A DNA stretch of 64,000 nt from Fremontodendron californicum (lineage: Eukaryota > Streptophyta > Magnoliopsida > Malvales > Malvaceae): NCBI GenBank assembly GCA_030761205.1, contig JAULJL010000047.1:4312543-4376542 (forward strand), read 5' to 3'. This document shows positions 46,525 to 58,496 of the stretch, in pieces (position 1 is the stretch's first letter; each line of letters begins with the position of its first letter). The notes under the pieces are model-generated. The model was not told the DNA's origin. It did no database searches and saw only the letters and a list, made by a program, of their open reading frames with translations. The position numbers and the translations under genes are program-made.

Positions 46525-48002
46525 TGATAAGCTCATAAAATATACATTTTATGCCTTTCTACCTTTAGTTTTTGTTATGTTTTCGATCTTTATCTTGTTT
46601 ACTTATAATATGTTTTTGAATTTTAGGTACAATAAGGAGAATGAAGTCAAAAGATGTCAATAATGATGGTAAAGAGCTTACAGAATCATAATCTTAAGAT
46701 GGAAGAAGACTTGGGAGTCAAAAATATCAATTTCTGGTTGAAAAGCAATCAGGCAGATTTGACTTCTGGAGCTTGTTGTAAGGAAAACATGATGTTATAG
46801 TCTTTATTTGAAGAAACTTCCTTCTTGACTTTTGAAGTTGACTTGATTATCTTTCCAATTATATATTATGGGCCCAAATCGGATAAGCAATGGGCAACCA
46901 AATTGTCGCTATAAGATCTCTCTAAAGAACCCTACGGCCAGAAAAACCCTAACCGTAAATCTGAAAAAAAGGCAAAAACGTGATTTTTCTGCCTCCAGGC
47001 TTACTTGTGCGGCAAGGACTTATTCTCAGGGTTTTAAAGCTCTATAAATACCATCTTTTGAGCCACAAACTATACATCTTTTGAGGAGACTCAAGGGATC
47101 ATCATTATTATTCTTCTTCTTCTCCATTCTTTTATTTTTATTTTTATTTTTCTTTTTAGTTTTATGTATATATTATCTATGTCTATGCTAGGCTAAACTT
47201 TTATTTGGTTAAGGGTGATTTCAAAGCCCTAGACATGTTATGTAATTAATTTTCAAAATCTATCTATCATTGTTTTCTATCAAAGTTGCTTATGTTCTTC
47301 TATTAAAATTGTTCATGATGATGTTTTGATTTGTTTAGATGGCCAACTAGATAAATTTTGATAATTGTCTAATGCTAGTTTAGGAGTCTTGATCCGTGTA
47401 ATTGTCTTGATTTCCTATTCATAAGTGGCAATTTGTGATTAATGATTATGGTCAAGTTTTCAATAATTGCAAAGTGGAACATAACCTAAGTTGAACAATC
47501 CGAGCTTATGTGTTTGTTGCTTAGATCAACCTATCTTTCTCATCATAAAGCTGCTATTAAATTGAATTTAGAGAGCTTATTCTAGGTTGTTTGATAGTTA
47601 GAGATTAAATAGAGAGCTTGTTCTATTTAACAACGAACTAAGGAAAGATTGGGGTAACAGAGCTTGTTGTTATCTACGGTTGTTAACTTTGATAGCTAAT
47701 TAATGTTGATAGATATGAAATTGATTCTTAATGATATCTAGTGGTGGAGAATGAAACCTTAACTATATTTTTCATATTTGATTCTTCTTAATTACTTGTT
47801 TTCTTACTTTTCCTGTTTGCTAATTTTTAAAACTATTTCAAAACCCCCTTTTATTTTGTTTTCTTTGAACGTAAGTTATAAACTAATAAATCATAGATTA
47901 AAACCCAATCCCTGAGGACTCGACCCTTGCTAATCACTATACTCTACAATTGATTCTTTTTAAGTGCAAGGTTAAATAAGATACACTCTTTTGGGTGCAT
48001 CA
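46525..48002 (+). repeat. 5' LTR of the type C element
   Basis: 1,478 bp, TGATAAGCTC...GGGTGCATCA. U3 differs from type A; U5 is close to type A. TATA box TATAAATA at 47043-47050. Confidence 0.9.
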
Positions 48003-48008
48003 AATTTT

Positions 48009-48025
48009 TGGCGCTGTTGCCTGGG
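48009..48025 (+). other. Primer-binding site of the type C element, altered
   Basis: TGGCGCTGTTGCCTGGG differs from the tRNA-Asp complement at two positions (C to T and G to T). Confidence 0.8.
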
Positions 48026-48136
48026 ATTGCTTTATTTAGTTTATTAGTTTATTGGTTTATTCTTATTTTCAGTTGTAATTAATTTTATTTTTCTTGTACA
48101 TACAGGTTTTTGTTTTAAAACTTCAAGCAAGAAGAG

Positions 48137-49180
48137 ATGGCAGGTGCTACATCAAAACTTCAGAACCTTCAGAACCAACTAGGCAATCTCATCTCCATAG
48201 TTCAATAAGTGGCCATAAGTAAGATTCAACAATCAAGGCTGTGTGGAGTGTGCTTCATGATGGATCATCCAACCAATTGGTGCCCATACTACCAAAAAGA
48301 TAATTTTGAAGCAGCCTATGATGTGGGAGAATACCAAAGCCATCAAGGGTTCCAAGGACAACAGTATGATGCTTTCCCAAACACTTACAATGAGGGATGG
48401 TGGAATCATACTCATTATGGCTACTCGGGAGATTATCAAGAAGTAGATCCTTATGCTAATTACACTAATCAATTTGTCTTCAATCAACCATGGGATCAAC
48501 AACAAGATCTTTTTGAGCCACCACCTCAAAACTCAGGTAATTCTTTAGAAGAACTTGTCAATTTTCTTGTTATTAATACTCTGCAACTTCAACAGGAAAC
48601 AAGGGAAACAAAGGCAAGTATCCAGAGTTTGGAAAGGCAAATGAGCCTATTGGCTAGTAGTACGGTGGAATTAGTAGCACAAAGATCTCAAGCACTCCCT
48701 TCCCAATCGATGATTGATCCAAAGGAGAGTGTTAGTGCCACACAACTTGAGGATGAATCTAAAAATCCAAGGGAACCCGAGGATGAGAAAGAACTAAAGA
48801 TGGATTCAACTATTGAAGATAATGAAGCTTCAATTCCGAAAGAGAGTACTTCGGCACCTGAGGTAACGTTTAAGGTTCCACTTCTTACTAATGTTTCTTC
48901 TCCACCTTTTCCTAGTAGATTTGCAAAGTTCAAGGAGGAAGAACATGAACAACACATGCCGGAAACCTTAAACAACTTGTTTGTGGATGCCATTCAACAA
49001 GTATCAAAATATGCTCCATTCCTCGATGAGATATGCACCACAAAGGATGATGGAATAATACTTGTAATGGAGAATGCATCCACTGTTGTGCAAAGAAAGC
49101 TTCCTCTCAAACGCATAAATTTGGGAAATTTCATGTATGAGCCTGACAAGCCTAAAATGCCAAGAAGGGGTGTTGGTTAG
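48137..49180 (+). pseudogene. Partial gag of the type C element, capsid domain missing
   Basis: ATG at 48137 gives MAGATSKLQNLQNQLGNLIS, then an in-frame TAA at 48206; the frame then stays open to 49180. It aligns with the second half of Athila gag: an intact zinc knuckle CGVCFMMDHPTNWC, SLEELVNFLVINTLQLQQET, FPSRFAKFKEEE and DAIQQVSKYAPFLDEIC. The capsid part (YLPSRTITTW region of the full element) is absent, and the protein ends before the protease. It might bind RNA but could not form a shell alone. If the stop is real, only a 23-residue peptide is made from the first ATG. Confidence 0.8.
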
Positions 49181-51071
49181 ATTCAAAACACTAACTCAAG
49201 TGTTAATTGGGAAGGCAGCCCAATTAAAGAAGAAATTTCCAACCTGCCATATTCAGATTTGCTTTCTCTTTCTTTTTTCTTTTATTATTTTTATTTTTAT
49301 TTTTATTGTTTTTCTTTTTATTTTTTATGTTTATTTGTTAATTTTTTGTTTAGTATTTTAGGATTATTTAGGTTGCATGGGTTTGTTTTGTTTTGAGTCT
49401 TACTTGTTCCTATTCTTATGTTATTAGTTTTTTTCTCTTACACATTATTCTTTCATTTGGGTTAATAGACTTACATTGAGGTCAATGTAAGAATTAAGTG
49501 TGGGGGGAATGATTTATGATTTCTTTTATTTTTGTCTACTATTTTTTTTATGAGTCTTTATTATTATTATTATTATTATTTTTAGTGTGTTTTAGTTCAT
49601 TTTTAATACAATGATGAGATATGAATTGCATAGGTCTAAACTGGTTATTAGTGAGAAGATTTTCATGAGAATTAAGCTTGATACTAATTTTTATGAGCCA
49701 ATGTTGATATGATTTGTTGATTGAGAAAGAAGCATGTTTAGACTTGATATTGACTTGTATAATCATCCTTGTGAGTTTTTGAGCCTATATGATTGATGCA
49801 TTATACATATCAATCTAATTTCTTTCTTTAGTGCTCTTATGATTACATGATTCTCTAGAACTTGCTTTAAACCGTTTGAGACTATATTGATACATGTGAT
49901 AACATGAAAATGATAGAGGCTTTAGGATTATAACCAGAGCCAAATAAGCCATCCATTATTGATGTTCCAAGAGAACATCCCCCTAGTGAGCCAATTTGAG
50001 CCTACATTGAATAAGCTATTTATTTGGTAACCACATCTTACACCTAGCCTAAACGCATTTATATCTTTACCCTTGTTCTAAAGATGCACTAGAATGTTTG
50101 AGACATATTGCAAAAACAAGGGATACTTTTTGAAAATTTGGGTTAGAACAAAAGATAAGTGTGGGGGAGGAGAAAGGTAAAAGTCAAGAGAAAAAGAAAA
50201 GGGAACATTGTAAAAATACATTCCCATTGAAAAAAATGAAAAAAAAATTGAATCATCTCTTGAACTTCTAGTTAAAGAAAAGAAAAAGATGTTACAAAGT
50301 TGGTTAGAATGAAGCAAAGGCTCAACATGAATATTTAGCCTATGTTATTATGTGCTTTATAAGAGTTTTGAGAAGTTTTATTTGTATGATCTTATTTTGT
50401 CTCTAAACTCTATGAACTCTTTGGAACCTTTGTAATATCTTTTATCTTTTATTCTTTAACCACATTACAACCCCTTGGCCCCATTACAACCTTGATTAAA
50501 GACCTCTTGATTTATGAAGTTGCATGATCTAAATAGTGGAGAATAGGTGTACAAGCAAGCATATGGTATAACTGCTTTCATGAGATTGATAGAGTGTAAA
50601 CACTTTACCACTACTTTAAAGAGTGAAAATCATGAGAGTATCCTAGTGAGAAGTTGAGATTAAGTTTGAATATGCACTATTTTGATTGAAATATGTTATG
50701 TTAATATTGGCTTAACTCAAACTATTTACATTCAAGCAAGATTTTTTTGTGAATTTCTTTAAGCTATTGATTAGTTTATAAGACTTGTCCAATGATTATC
50801 TCTAATTTATATTGGAAGGATTTGTTGTAATTATTATTATTATTATTATTTTTTTTAGTTTTTCTTATGTCTTCAATGTTTGTGGGTATCGTCCTAGTAA
50901 ACCCTCACGAGACTAAACTCGTCCACTAGGGACACCTAGGGGTTTAAAGGCTTGTGTCACATGCTAAGTGCCACCGTGATTTCCTACGAAAGTGGATTAG
51001 ATTAGATTTTTTTATTTTATTTTAATTTTGTTTTTCTCGAGGACTAGCAAAAAGCTAAGTGTGGGGGTATT
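49181..51071 (+). other. 3' UTR of the type C element
   Basis: Similar to the full Athila 3' UTR (34831-36444). It has three AAGTGTGGGGG motifs at 49496, 50157 and 51057; the last is next to the 3' LTR. About 150 bp at 50820-50995 (ATT repeats, then CTCGTCCACTAGGGACACC) have no counterpart in that copy. Confidence 0.75.
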
Positions 51072-52533
51072 TGATAAGCTCATAAAATATACATTTTATG
51101 CCTTTCTACCTTTAGTTTTTGTTATGTTTTCGATCTTTATCTTGTTTACTTATAATATGTTTTTGAATTTTAGGTGCAATAAGGAGAATGAAGTCAAAAG
51201 ATGTCAATAATGATGGTAAAGAGCTTACAAAATCATAATCTTAAGATGGAAGAAGACTTGGGAGTCAAAAATATCAATTTCTGGTTGAAAAACAATCAGG
51301 CAGATTTGACCTCTGGAGCTTGTTGTAAGGAAAACATGATGTTATAGTCTTTATTTGAAGAAACTTCCTTCTTGACTTTTGAAGTTGACTTGATTATCTT
51401 TCCAACGATATATTATGGGCCCAAATCGGATAAGAAATGGGCAACCCAATTGTCGCTAGAAGATCTCCCTAAAGAATTCTACGGCCAGAAAAACCCTAAC
51501 CGCAAATCTGAAAAAAGGCAAAAACGTGATTTTTCTGCCTCCAGGCTTACTTGTGCGGCAAGGACTTATTCTCAGGGTTTTAAAGCTCTATAAATACCAT
51601 CTTTTGAGCCACAAACTATACATCTTTTGAGGAGACTCAAGGGATCATCATTATTATTCTTCTTCTTCTCCATTCTTTTATTTTTATTTTTATTTTTAGT
51701 TTTATGTATATATTATCTATGTCTATGCTAGGCTAAAATTTTATTTGGTTAAGGGTGATTTCAAAGCCCTAGACATGTTATTTAATTAATTTTCAGAATC
51801 TATCTATCATTGTTTTCTATCAAAGTTGCTTATGTTCTTCTATTAAAATTGTTCATGATGATGTTTTGATTTGTTTAGGTGGCCAACTAGATAAATTTTG
51901 ATAATTGTCTAATGCTAGTTTAGGAGTCTTGATCCGTGTAATTGTCTTGATTTCCTATTCATAAGTGGCAATTTGTGATTAATGATTATGGTCAAGTTTT
52001 CAATAATTGCAAAGTGGAACATAACCTAAGTTGAACAATCCGAGCTTATGTGTTTGTTGCTTAGATCAACCTATCTTTCTCATCATAAAGCTGCTATTAA
52101 ATTGAATTTAGAGAGCTTATTCTAGGTTGTTTGATAGTTAGAGATTAAATAGAGAGCTTGTTCTTTTAACGACGAACTAAGGAAAGATTGGGGTAACAGA
52201 GCTTGTTGTTATCTACGGTTGTTAACTTTGATAGCTAATTAATGTTGATAGATATGAAATTGATTCTTAATGATATCTAGTGGTGGAGAATGAAACCTTA
52301 ACTATATTTTTCATATTTGATTCTTCTTAATTACTTGTTTTCTTACTTTTCTTGTTTGCTAATTTTTAAAACTATTTCAAAACCCCCCTTTTATTTTGTT
52401 TTCTTTGAACGTAAGTTATAAACTAATAACTCATAGATTAAAACCCAATCCCTGAGGACTCGACCCTTGCTAATCACTATACTTTACAATTTATTCTTCT
52501 TAAGTGCAAGGTTAAATAAGATACACTCTTTTG
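51072..52533 (+). repeat. 3' LTR of the type C element, last 9 bp missing
   Basis: Matches 46525-48002 closely. It ends CACTCTTTTG where the 5' LTR has CACTCTTTTGGGTGCATCA. TATA box at 51589-51596. Confidence 0.9.
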
Positions 52534-53974
52534 AGTTAAGTTAACATAACATATCTCAATCAAAATAGTGCATGTTCAAACTTAATCTCAACTTCTCACA
52601 TGGGATACTCTCATGATTTTTACTTTTTAAAGTAGTGGTAAAGTGTTTACACTCAATCAATCTCATGAAAACAGTTCTACCATATGCTTGCTTGTCCACC
52701 TATTATCCACTATTTAGATCATGCAACTTCATAAATCACGAGGTCTTTATTCAAGGTTGTAATGGGGCAAGGGGTAATAAATGTGGTTAAAGAATAAAAG
52801 GAAAAGGATATTACAAAGGTTCCAAAGATTTCATAGAGTTTAGAGACATAATAAGATTCATACAAAGAAAACTTCTCAAAACTCTTTACAAAGCACATAA
52901 TACATAGGCCGAATATTCATGTTGGGCCTTTTCTTCATTCTAAACAGCTTTATAACATCTTTTTATTTTTCCACAAGTTCAAGAGATGATTCATATATAT
53001 ATATTTTTTTTCACATGGGAATGTATTTGGCAATATTCCCTCTATTTTTCACTTGACTTTTGCCTTTCTCCTCCCCCACACTTATTTCTTGTTTTTAACC
53101 CAAATTTTCAATAGATCTTCCTTGTCTTTGCAACATGTCTCAAAACATGCTAATTCATCTTTAGAACAAGGGTAAAGATATAAATAAGTATATTTTGGTT
53201 AGGGATAAGTTATGGTAACCAAAGAAATAGCTTATTCAATGTAGGCTCAAATTAGTTCACTAAGGGGGATGTTCTCTTGGAACATCAATAAGGGATGGCT
53301 GTTTGGCCCTGGTTAGAAATCCTAATGCCTCTATCATATTCATGTTGTCACATGCATCAATATAGTCTCAACAAGGTTTAAAGCAAGTTCTAGAGAATCA
53401 TGTAATCATAAGAGAACTCAGGAAAGAAATTAGATTGATATGTATAATGCATCAATCATATAGGCTCAAAAACTCACAAGGATGATTATACAAGTCAGAG
53501 TTAAGTCTAAACATGCTAATGAATCAGTTAAGTCTCAATCAACATATCATATTAACATTGGCTCAAAAAAAATGACTTCAAGCTCAATTCTCATGAAAAT
53601 CTTCTCACTAATGAATCAGTTTTAGACTTATGCAATTCATATCTCATCATTGTATTGAAAGTAACCAAACCACACTAAAAACAACATAAAAAGAGTAAAA
53701 AACAAAACACACTAAAGAAAATCCTAAATTCTTCCCCCCACACTTAATTTTTACATTGTCCTCAATGTAATGCTATTATCCCCAATGCAAGAATTATATG
53801 TAAGAGAAAAGAACTACTAAACAAAACATATTAAAGAAAAACAATAAAAAATAGAATGATAGAGAGTATGGAATATGCAAATCTGATTATAATGGATGCT
53901 CTCCATCCTTTTGGGTTGCCTCCCAAGAAGCGCTTGGTTTATTGTCCTCAGCCTGACTTAGACCCATGCCATTA
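52534..53974 (-). other. 3' UTR of Athila copy 2
   Basis: Continuation of 46356-46524 beyond the nested element. It contains the polypurine motifs TCCCCCACACTT (53072) and TTCCCCCCACACTT (about 53732). No gene. Confidence 0.8.
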
Positions 53975-56900
53975 TTATTCAACATAATTTGGCTCAAAAA
54001 GTGGTAACTCCTCCACATCTTGTATTGGAAAGTTCTCATAATAAGGCTTCAATCTATGACCATTCACTTTGAATGCCTTATCTGTTTTTGGACTTTGGAT
54101 TTCAACTGCACCATGAGTAAATACATTAGTAATAACAAAAGGTCCAACCCAACGAGAACATTATTTACCTGGAAATAACTTAAGGCGTGAATGGAAGAGA
54201 AGAACTTTTTGTCCAACAACAAAGTCCTTTCTTGATATCATATTGTCATGGAATGCCTTAGTCTTTTCCTTGTAAATCCTAGAATTCTCATAGGCATCAT
54301 TCCTTATCTCCTCTAATTCTTGTAGGTCAAGTTTTCTTTGCTTACCTGTCTCATCCATCTCCATGTTGCATTGTTTGATAGCCCAATACGATTTATGTTC
54401 CAATTCAACCGGAAGAGGACAAGGCTTACCATAAACAAGTCGATAAGGAGACATACCAATGGGTGTCTTATATGCTGTCCTATAAGCCCAAAGTGCATCA
54501 TCAAGTCGTGGACTCCAATCTTTCCTATTAGGGTTAACTGTCTTTTCAAGGATGGATTTTACTTCTCGATTTGATACTTCAGCTTGCCCACTAGTTTGAG
54601 GATGGTATGAGGTGGAGACCTTGTGTGTGATGTTATACTTCCTCAAAAGTGCTTCCATAGTCCTATTGCAAAAGTGAGTACCTCTATCGCTGATTATGGC
54701 CTTTGGTGTTCCAAACCTAGCAAAGATGTTAGTCTTGACAAAATCTGAAACAACTTTAGAGTCATTAGTCATAATGGCTTTTGCTTCCACCCACTTCGAA
54801 ACATAATCAACGGCAAGTAAAATATAAAGATTACCAAAAGAAGAAGGAAAAGGTCCCATGAAATCCGTGCCCCATACATCAAAAATTTCAACAATAAGTA
54901 TTGGAGTTTGAGGCATTTGATTTCTAGCACCTAAGTTACCTGTTCTTTGGCAACGATCACATGACTTGCAAAAGAGGTATGCATCTTTGAATATAGTAGA
55001 CCAATAAAATCCAGAATCAAGAACTTTCATGGCTGTCCTTTTGGATCCAAAGTGTCCTCCACATGCATAAGAGCGACAAAAGGTGAGAATAGATTGAAAT
55101 TCAGGTTCGAGTACACACCTTATTATAATCTGATCGGAGCATTGCTTCCAAAGGTAAGGATCGTCCCATATGTAGTATTTGGCATCACTCTTGATCTTAT
55201 TTCTTTGAGCTTGTGTCAACTCTTGTGGCAACTTCTTGGTAACTAAGTAATTAACAAAATCGGCATACCAAGGAGTTGTTGTACTTATAAAAAGAAGTTG
55301 CTTATCCGGGAAGTTCTCATTCAAGGGTAGTGCATCCTTTTCATGAACTAAACGGCTAAGATGGTCCGCAACCAGGTTGTCACAACCTCTCTTATCTTTT
55401 ATCTCCAAATCAAACTCTTGTAAGAGAAGTATCCATCTAATCAACCTTGGTTTGGCCTCCTTCTTAGTGAGTAAGTACCTAAGGGCTGCATGGTCAGAAA
55501 ATACAATTACTTTAGTACCAATTAAAAAAGATCAAAATTTTTCTAAAGCAAATACAACAGCCAAAAGTTCCTTTTCAGTAGTGGAATAGTTTAATTGAGC
55601 ATCATTCAGAGTTCGAGAGGCATAATAAATGGCATGTGAGGCTTTGCCAACCCGTTGGCCCAAAACAGCTCCAATGGCATAGTCACTAGCATCAGACATG
55701 ATTTCAAAAGGTACATTCCAATTTGGTGGTTGCATGATAAGAGCTGATGTCAAGAGTCCCTTCAATGTTTCAAACGCCTCTTTGCATTTGTTATTAAAGT
55801 GGAAAACCACATCTTTTTATAGTAGCTTGCAAAGAGGTAATGTGATCTTTGAGAAGTCTTTGATAAATCTCCTATAGAAACCTGCATGTCCAAGAAAAGA
55901 ACGAACCTCTCTCAAATTTGTGGGAGGTGGTAAAGAATGCATAATATCTATTTTAGATTTATCAACCTCTATCCCTTTAGAAGAAATAACATGGCCCAAA
56001 ACTATTCCTTGTTCTACCATAAAGTGACATTTTTCCCAATTCAAAACAAGGTTAGTTTCCATGCATCTTTCAAGTACAAGTGTAAAGTTCTCTAGACATC
56101 TATCAAAAGAATCACCATCGACACTAAAATCATCCATAAACACTTCTATGATGTTCTGTACATAATCTGAAAATATGCTAACTATACACCTTTGGAATGT
56201 AGCTGATGCATTACAAAGACCAAATGGCATACGCCGGTATGCAAAACTACTAAATGGACATGTGAATGTTGTTTTCTCTTGGTCCTCCGGAGCAATGGCT
56301 ATCTGATTATAACCTGAAAAACGATCAAGAAAACAATAATGAGAATGGCCAGCTAACATTTCAAGCATTTGATCAATAAAAGGTAAAGGAAAGTGGTCTT
56401 TGCGAGTTGTGGAATTAAGTTTACGATAATCAATACAAACTCGCCACCCTGTTTGAATCCTAGTAGGAACAAGTTCATTCTCATTATTTTTACCACCGTT
56501 ACACCTGATTTCTTTGGAACCACTTGGACTGGGCTCACCCATTTGCTATCCGAGATAGGATAGATCACTCCAACATCGAGGAGCTTCAGTATCTCCTTTT
56601 TCACAACCTCCATCATAGGAGGGTTCAATCTTCTTTGTGCTTCTCTTGTTGGTTTGGACCCCACCTCTAACAAAATCCAGTGCATGCACATAGATGGGCT
56701 TATTCCCTTGATATCGACAATTGTCCAACCAATTGCTGTTTTATGGTCTCTAAGCACCCGGATAAGTCACTCTTCTTGTAAAGGTGTGAGCTCTTTGGCA
56801 ATGATGACAGGTAGTGTGTCCTTTTCACCTAAGAACACAAATTTCTAGTGGTTCGGTAGTGGTTTCAACTCTAAAGTTGGTGCCTGCAAAATGGAAGGTA

Positions 56901-57710
56901 GAAGTTTCTCATTAGATAATTTCAAATCAATAAATGAAACATCAAACCTTGCATCTTTAGGTGGCAGTGAGTGTAAAGATTTGAGTGCCCCTTCCACATG
57001 GTCCCTCAAGGCTAGTTCCCCTTTAGCATTCCCCATTCCGAGATGTTTGCTAAGGACTATCTCCACACTATCTTCACCATCTAGCTCATAAGCTTGCTGT
57101 ACTAGTGAGTCAGTTATATCAGTATTAAAAACATAATACACATCACTAGGATATCTCATGGCCTCAAAAATGTTAAAGCGAATTATTTCACCATCAAATT
57201 CCATAGTTAAGGTGCCATCATGTACATCTATTTTAGTTATTGCTGTTTTCAAGAATGGTCTCCCTAATAGAATAGGTGTGGGATTAGAAGACATCTCATC
57301 TTCCATCTCAATAACATAAAAGTCAGCGGGAAAAACCAATTCATTAACCTATACAAGAACGTCTTCTACAACTCCTCTTGGATAAGTGTTAGAACGGTCA
57401 GCAAGTTGTATTATAACACCGGTTTCCTCTAATGGTCCTAGATTCAATGAAGCATAAATTGAATATGGCATGACATTAATAGATGCCCCTAGATCTAGCA
57501 TAGCACGCTCAAACCTGGTGTTGCCTATCTTACAAGGAATGGTAAACATACCTGGATCCTTGCATTTAGGTGGGAGTTTCTTTTGAAGAACAGCTGACAC
57601 ATTCTCCCCCACACTTACCTTTTCATTCCATTTCAACTTCCGTTTAGATGTGCACAACTCTTTTAGGAACTTGGCATATCTTGGCACTTGCTTGATAGCA
57701 TCTAGTAAAG
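53975..57710 (-). pseudogene. Pol and partial gag of Athila copy 2
   Basis: Minus-strand order: gag end and protease (57710-56845, LDLGASINVMP), RT (56757-55817, FMDDFSVDG), RNase H (55810-55532), integrase (55444-53975, HHCC and DDE motifs). Breaks: a frame change near 57345, another near 56500 in RT, stops at 55814 (Gln in the plus copy) and 55529 (Arg CGA to TGA), one frame change before 55444, and a TAA at 54161 before the last integrase segment. The gag N-terminus is lost at the junction with copy 3 (57705-57710). Inactive. Confidence 0.88.
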
Positions 57711-58496
57711 ATATAAATAAGTATATTTAGGTTAGGGACAAGTTATGGTTACCAAAGAAATAGCTTATTCATTGTAGGCTCAAATTGGTTCACTAAGGGG
57801 GATGTTCTCTTGGAATATCAATAAGGGATGGCTGTTTGGCCTTGGTTAAAAATCCTAATGCCTCTATCATATTCATGTTGTCACATGCATCAATATAGTC
57901 TCAACAAGGTTTAAAGCAAGTTCTAGAGAATCATGTAATCATAAGAGCACTCAAGAAAGAAATTAGATTGATATGTATAATGCATCAATCATATAGGCTC
58001 AAAAACTCACAAGGATGATTATACAAGTCAGATTTAAGTCTAAACATGCTTCTTTCTCAACCAACATATCATATTAACATTGGCTCAAAAAAAATGACAT
58101 CAAGCTCAAATCTCATGAAAATCTTCTCACTAATAAATCAGTTTTAGACTTATGCAATTCATATCTCATCATAGTATTGAAAGTAACTAAAGCACACTAA
58201 AAACAACATAAAAAGAATCAAAAACCAAACACACTAAAGAAAATCCTAAATTCTTCCCCCCACACTTAATTTTTACATTGTCCTCAATGTAATGCTATTA
58301 TCCCCAATGCAAGAATTATATGTAAGAGAAAAGAACTACTAAACAAAACAAACTAAAGAAAAACAATTAAAGATAGAATGATGGAGAGTATGAAATATGC
58401 AAATCTTATTATAATGGATGCTCTCCATCCTTTTGGGTTGCCTCTCAAGAAGCGCTTTGTTTATTGTCCTCAGCCTGACTTAGACCCATGCCATTA
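57711..58496 (-). other. 3' UTR of Athila copy 3, truncated
   Basis: Matches 53180-53974 and the plus copy 34831-35620. The distal part, terminal polypurine tract and 3' LTR are missing because of the junction at 57705-57710. Confidence 0.8.

Larger units (their letters stand above)
46525..52533 (+). mobile_element. Gag-only Athila derivative (type C), nested in Athila copy 2
   Basis: The 5' LTR is 46525-48002 and the 3' LTR 51072-52533, both starting TGATAAGCTC. It interrupts the 3' UTR of the minus-strand Athila: left flank ...CATGCTTGATAAT, right flank AGTTAAGTTAACATAAC..., which are neighbours in the plus-strand copy (36240-36280). The right end lacks about 24 bp (last 9 bp of the LTR, the duplication and a few target bases) with TTTG shared across the break. 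The interior holds a partial gag and no pol, so it depends on other elements. Confidence 0.88.
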
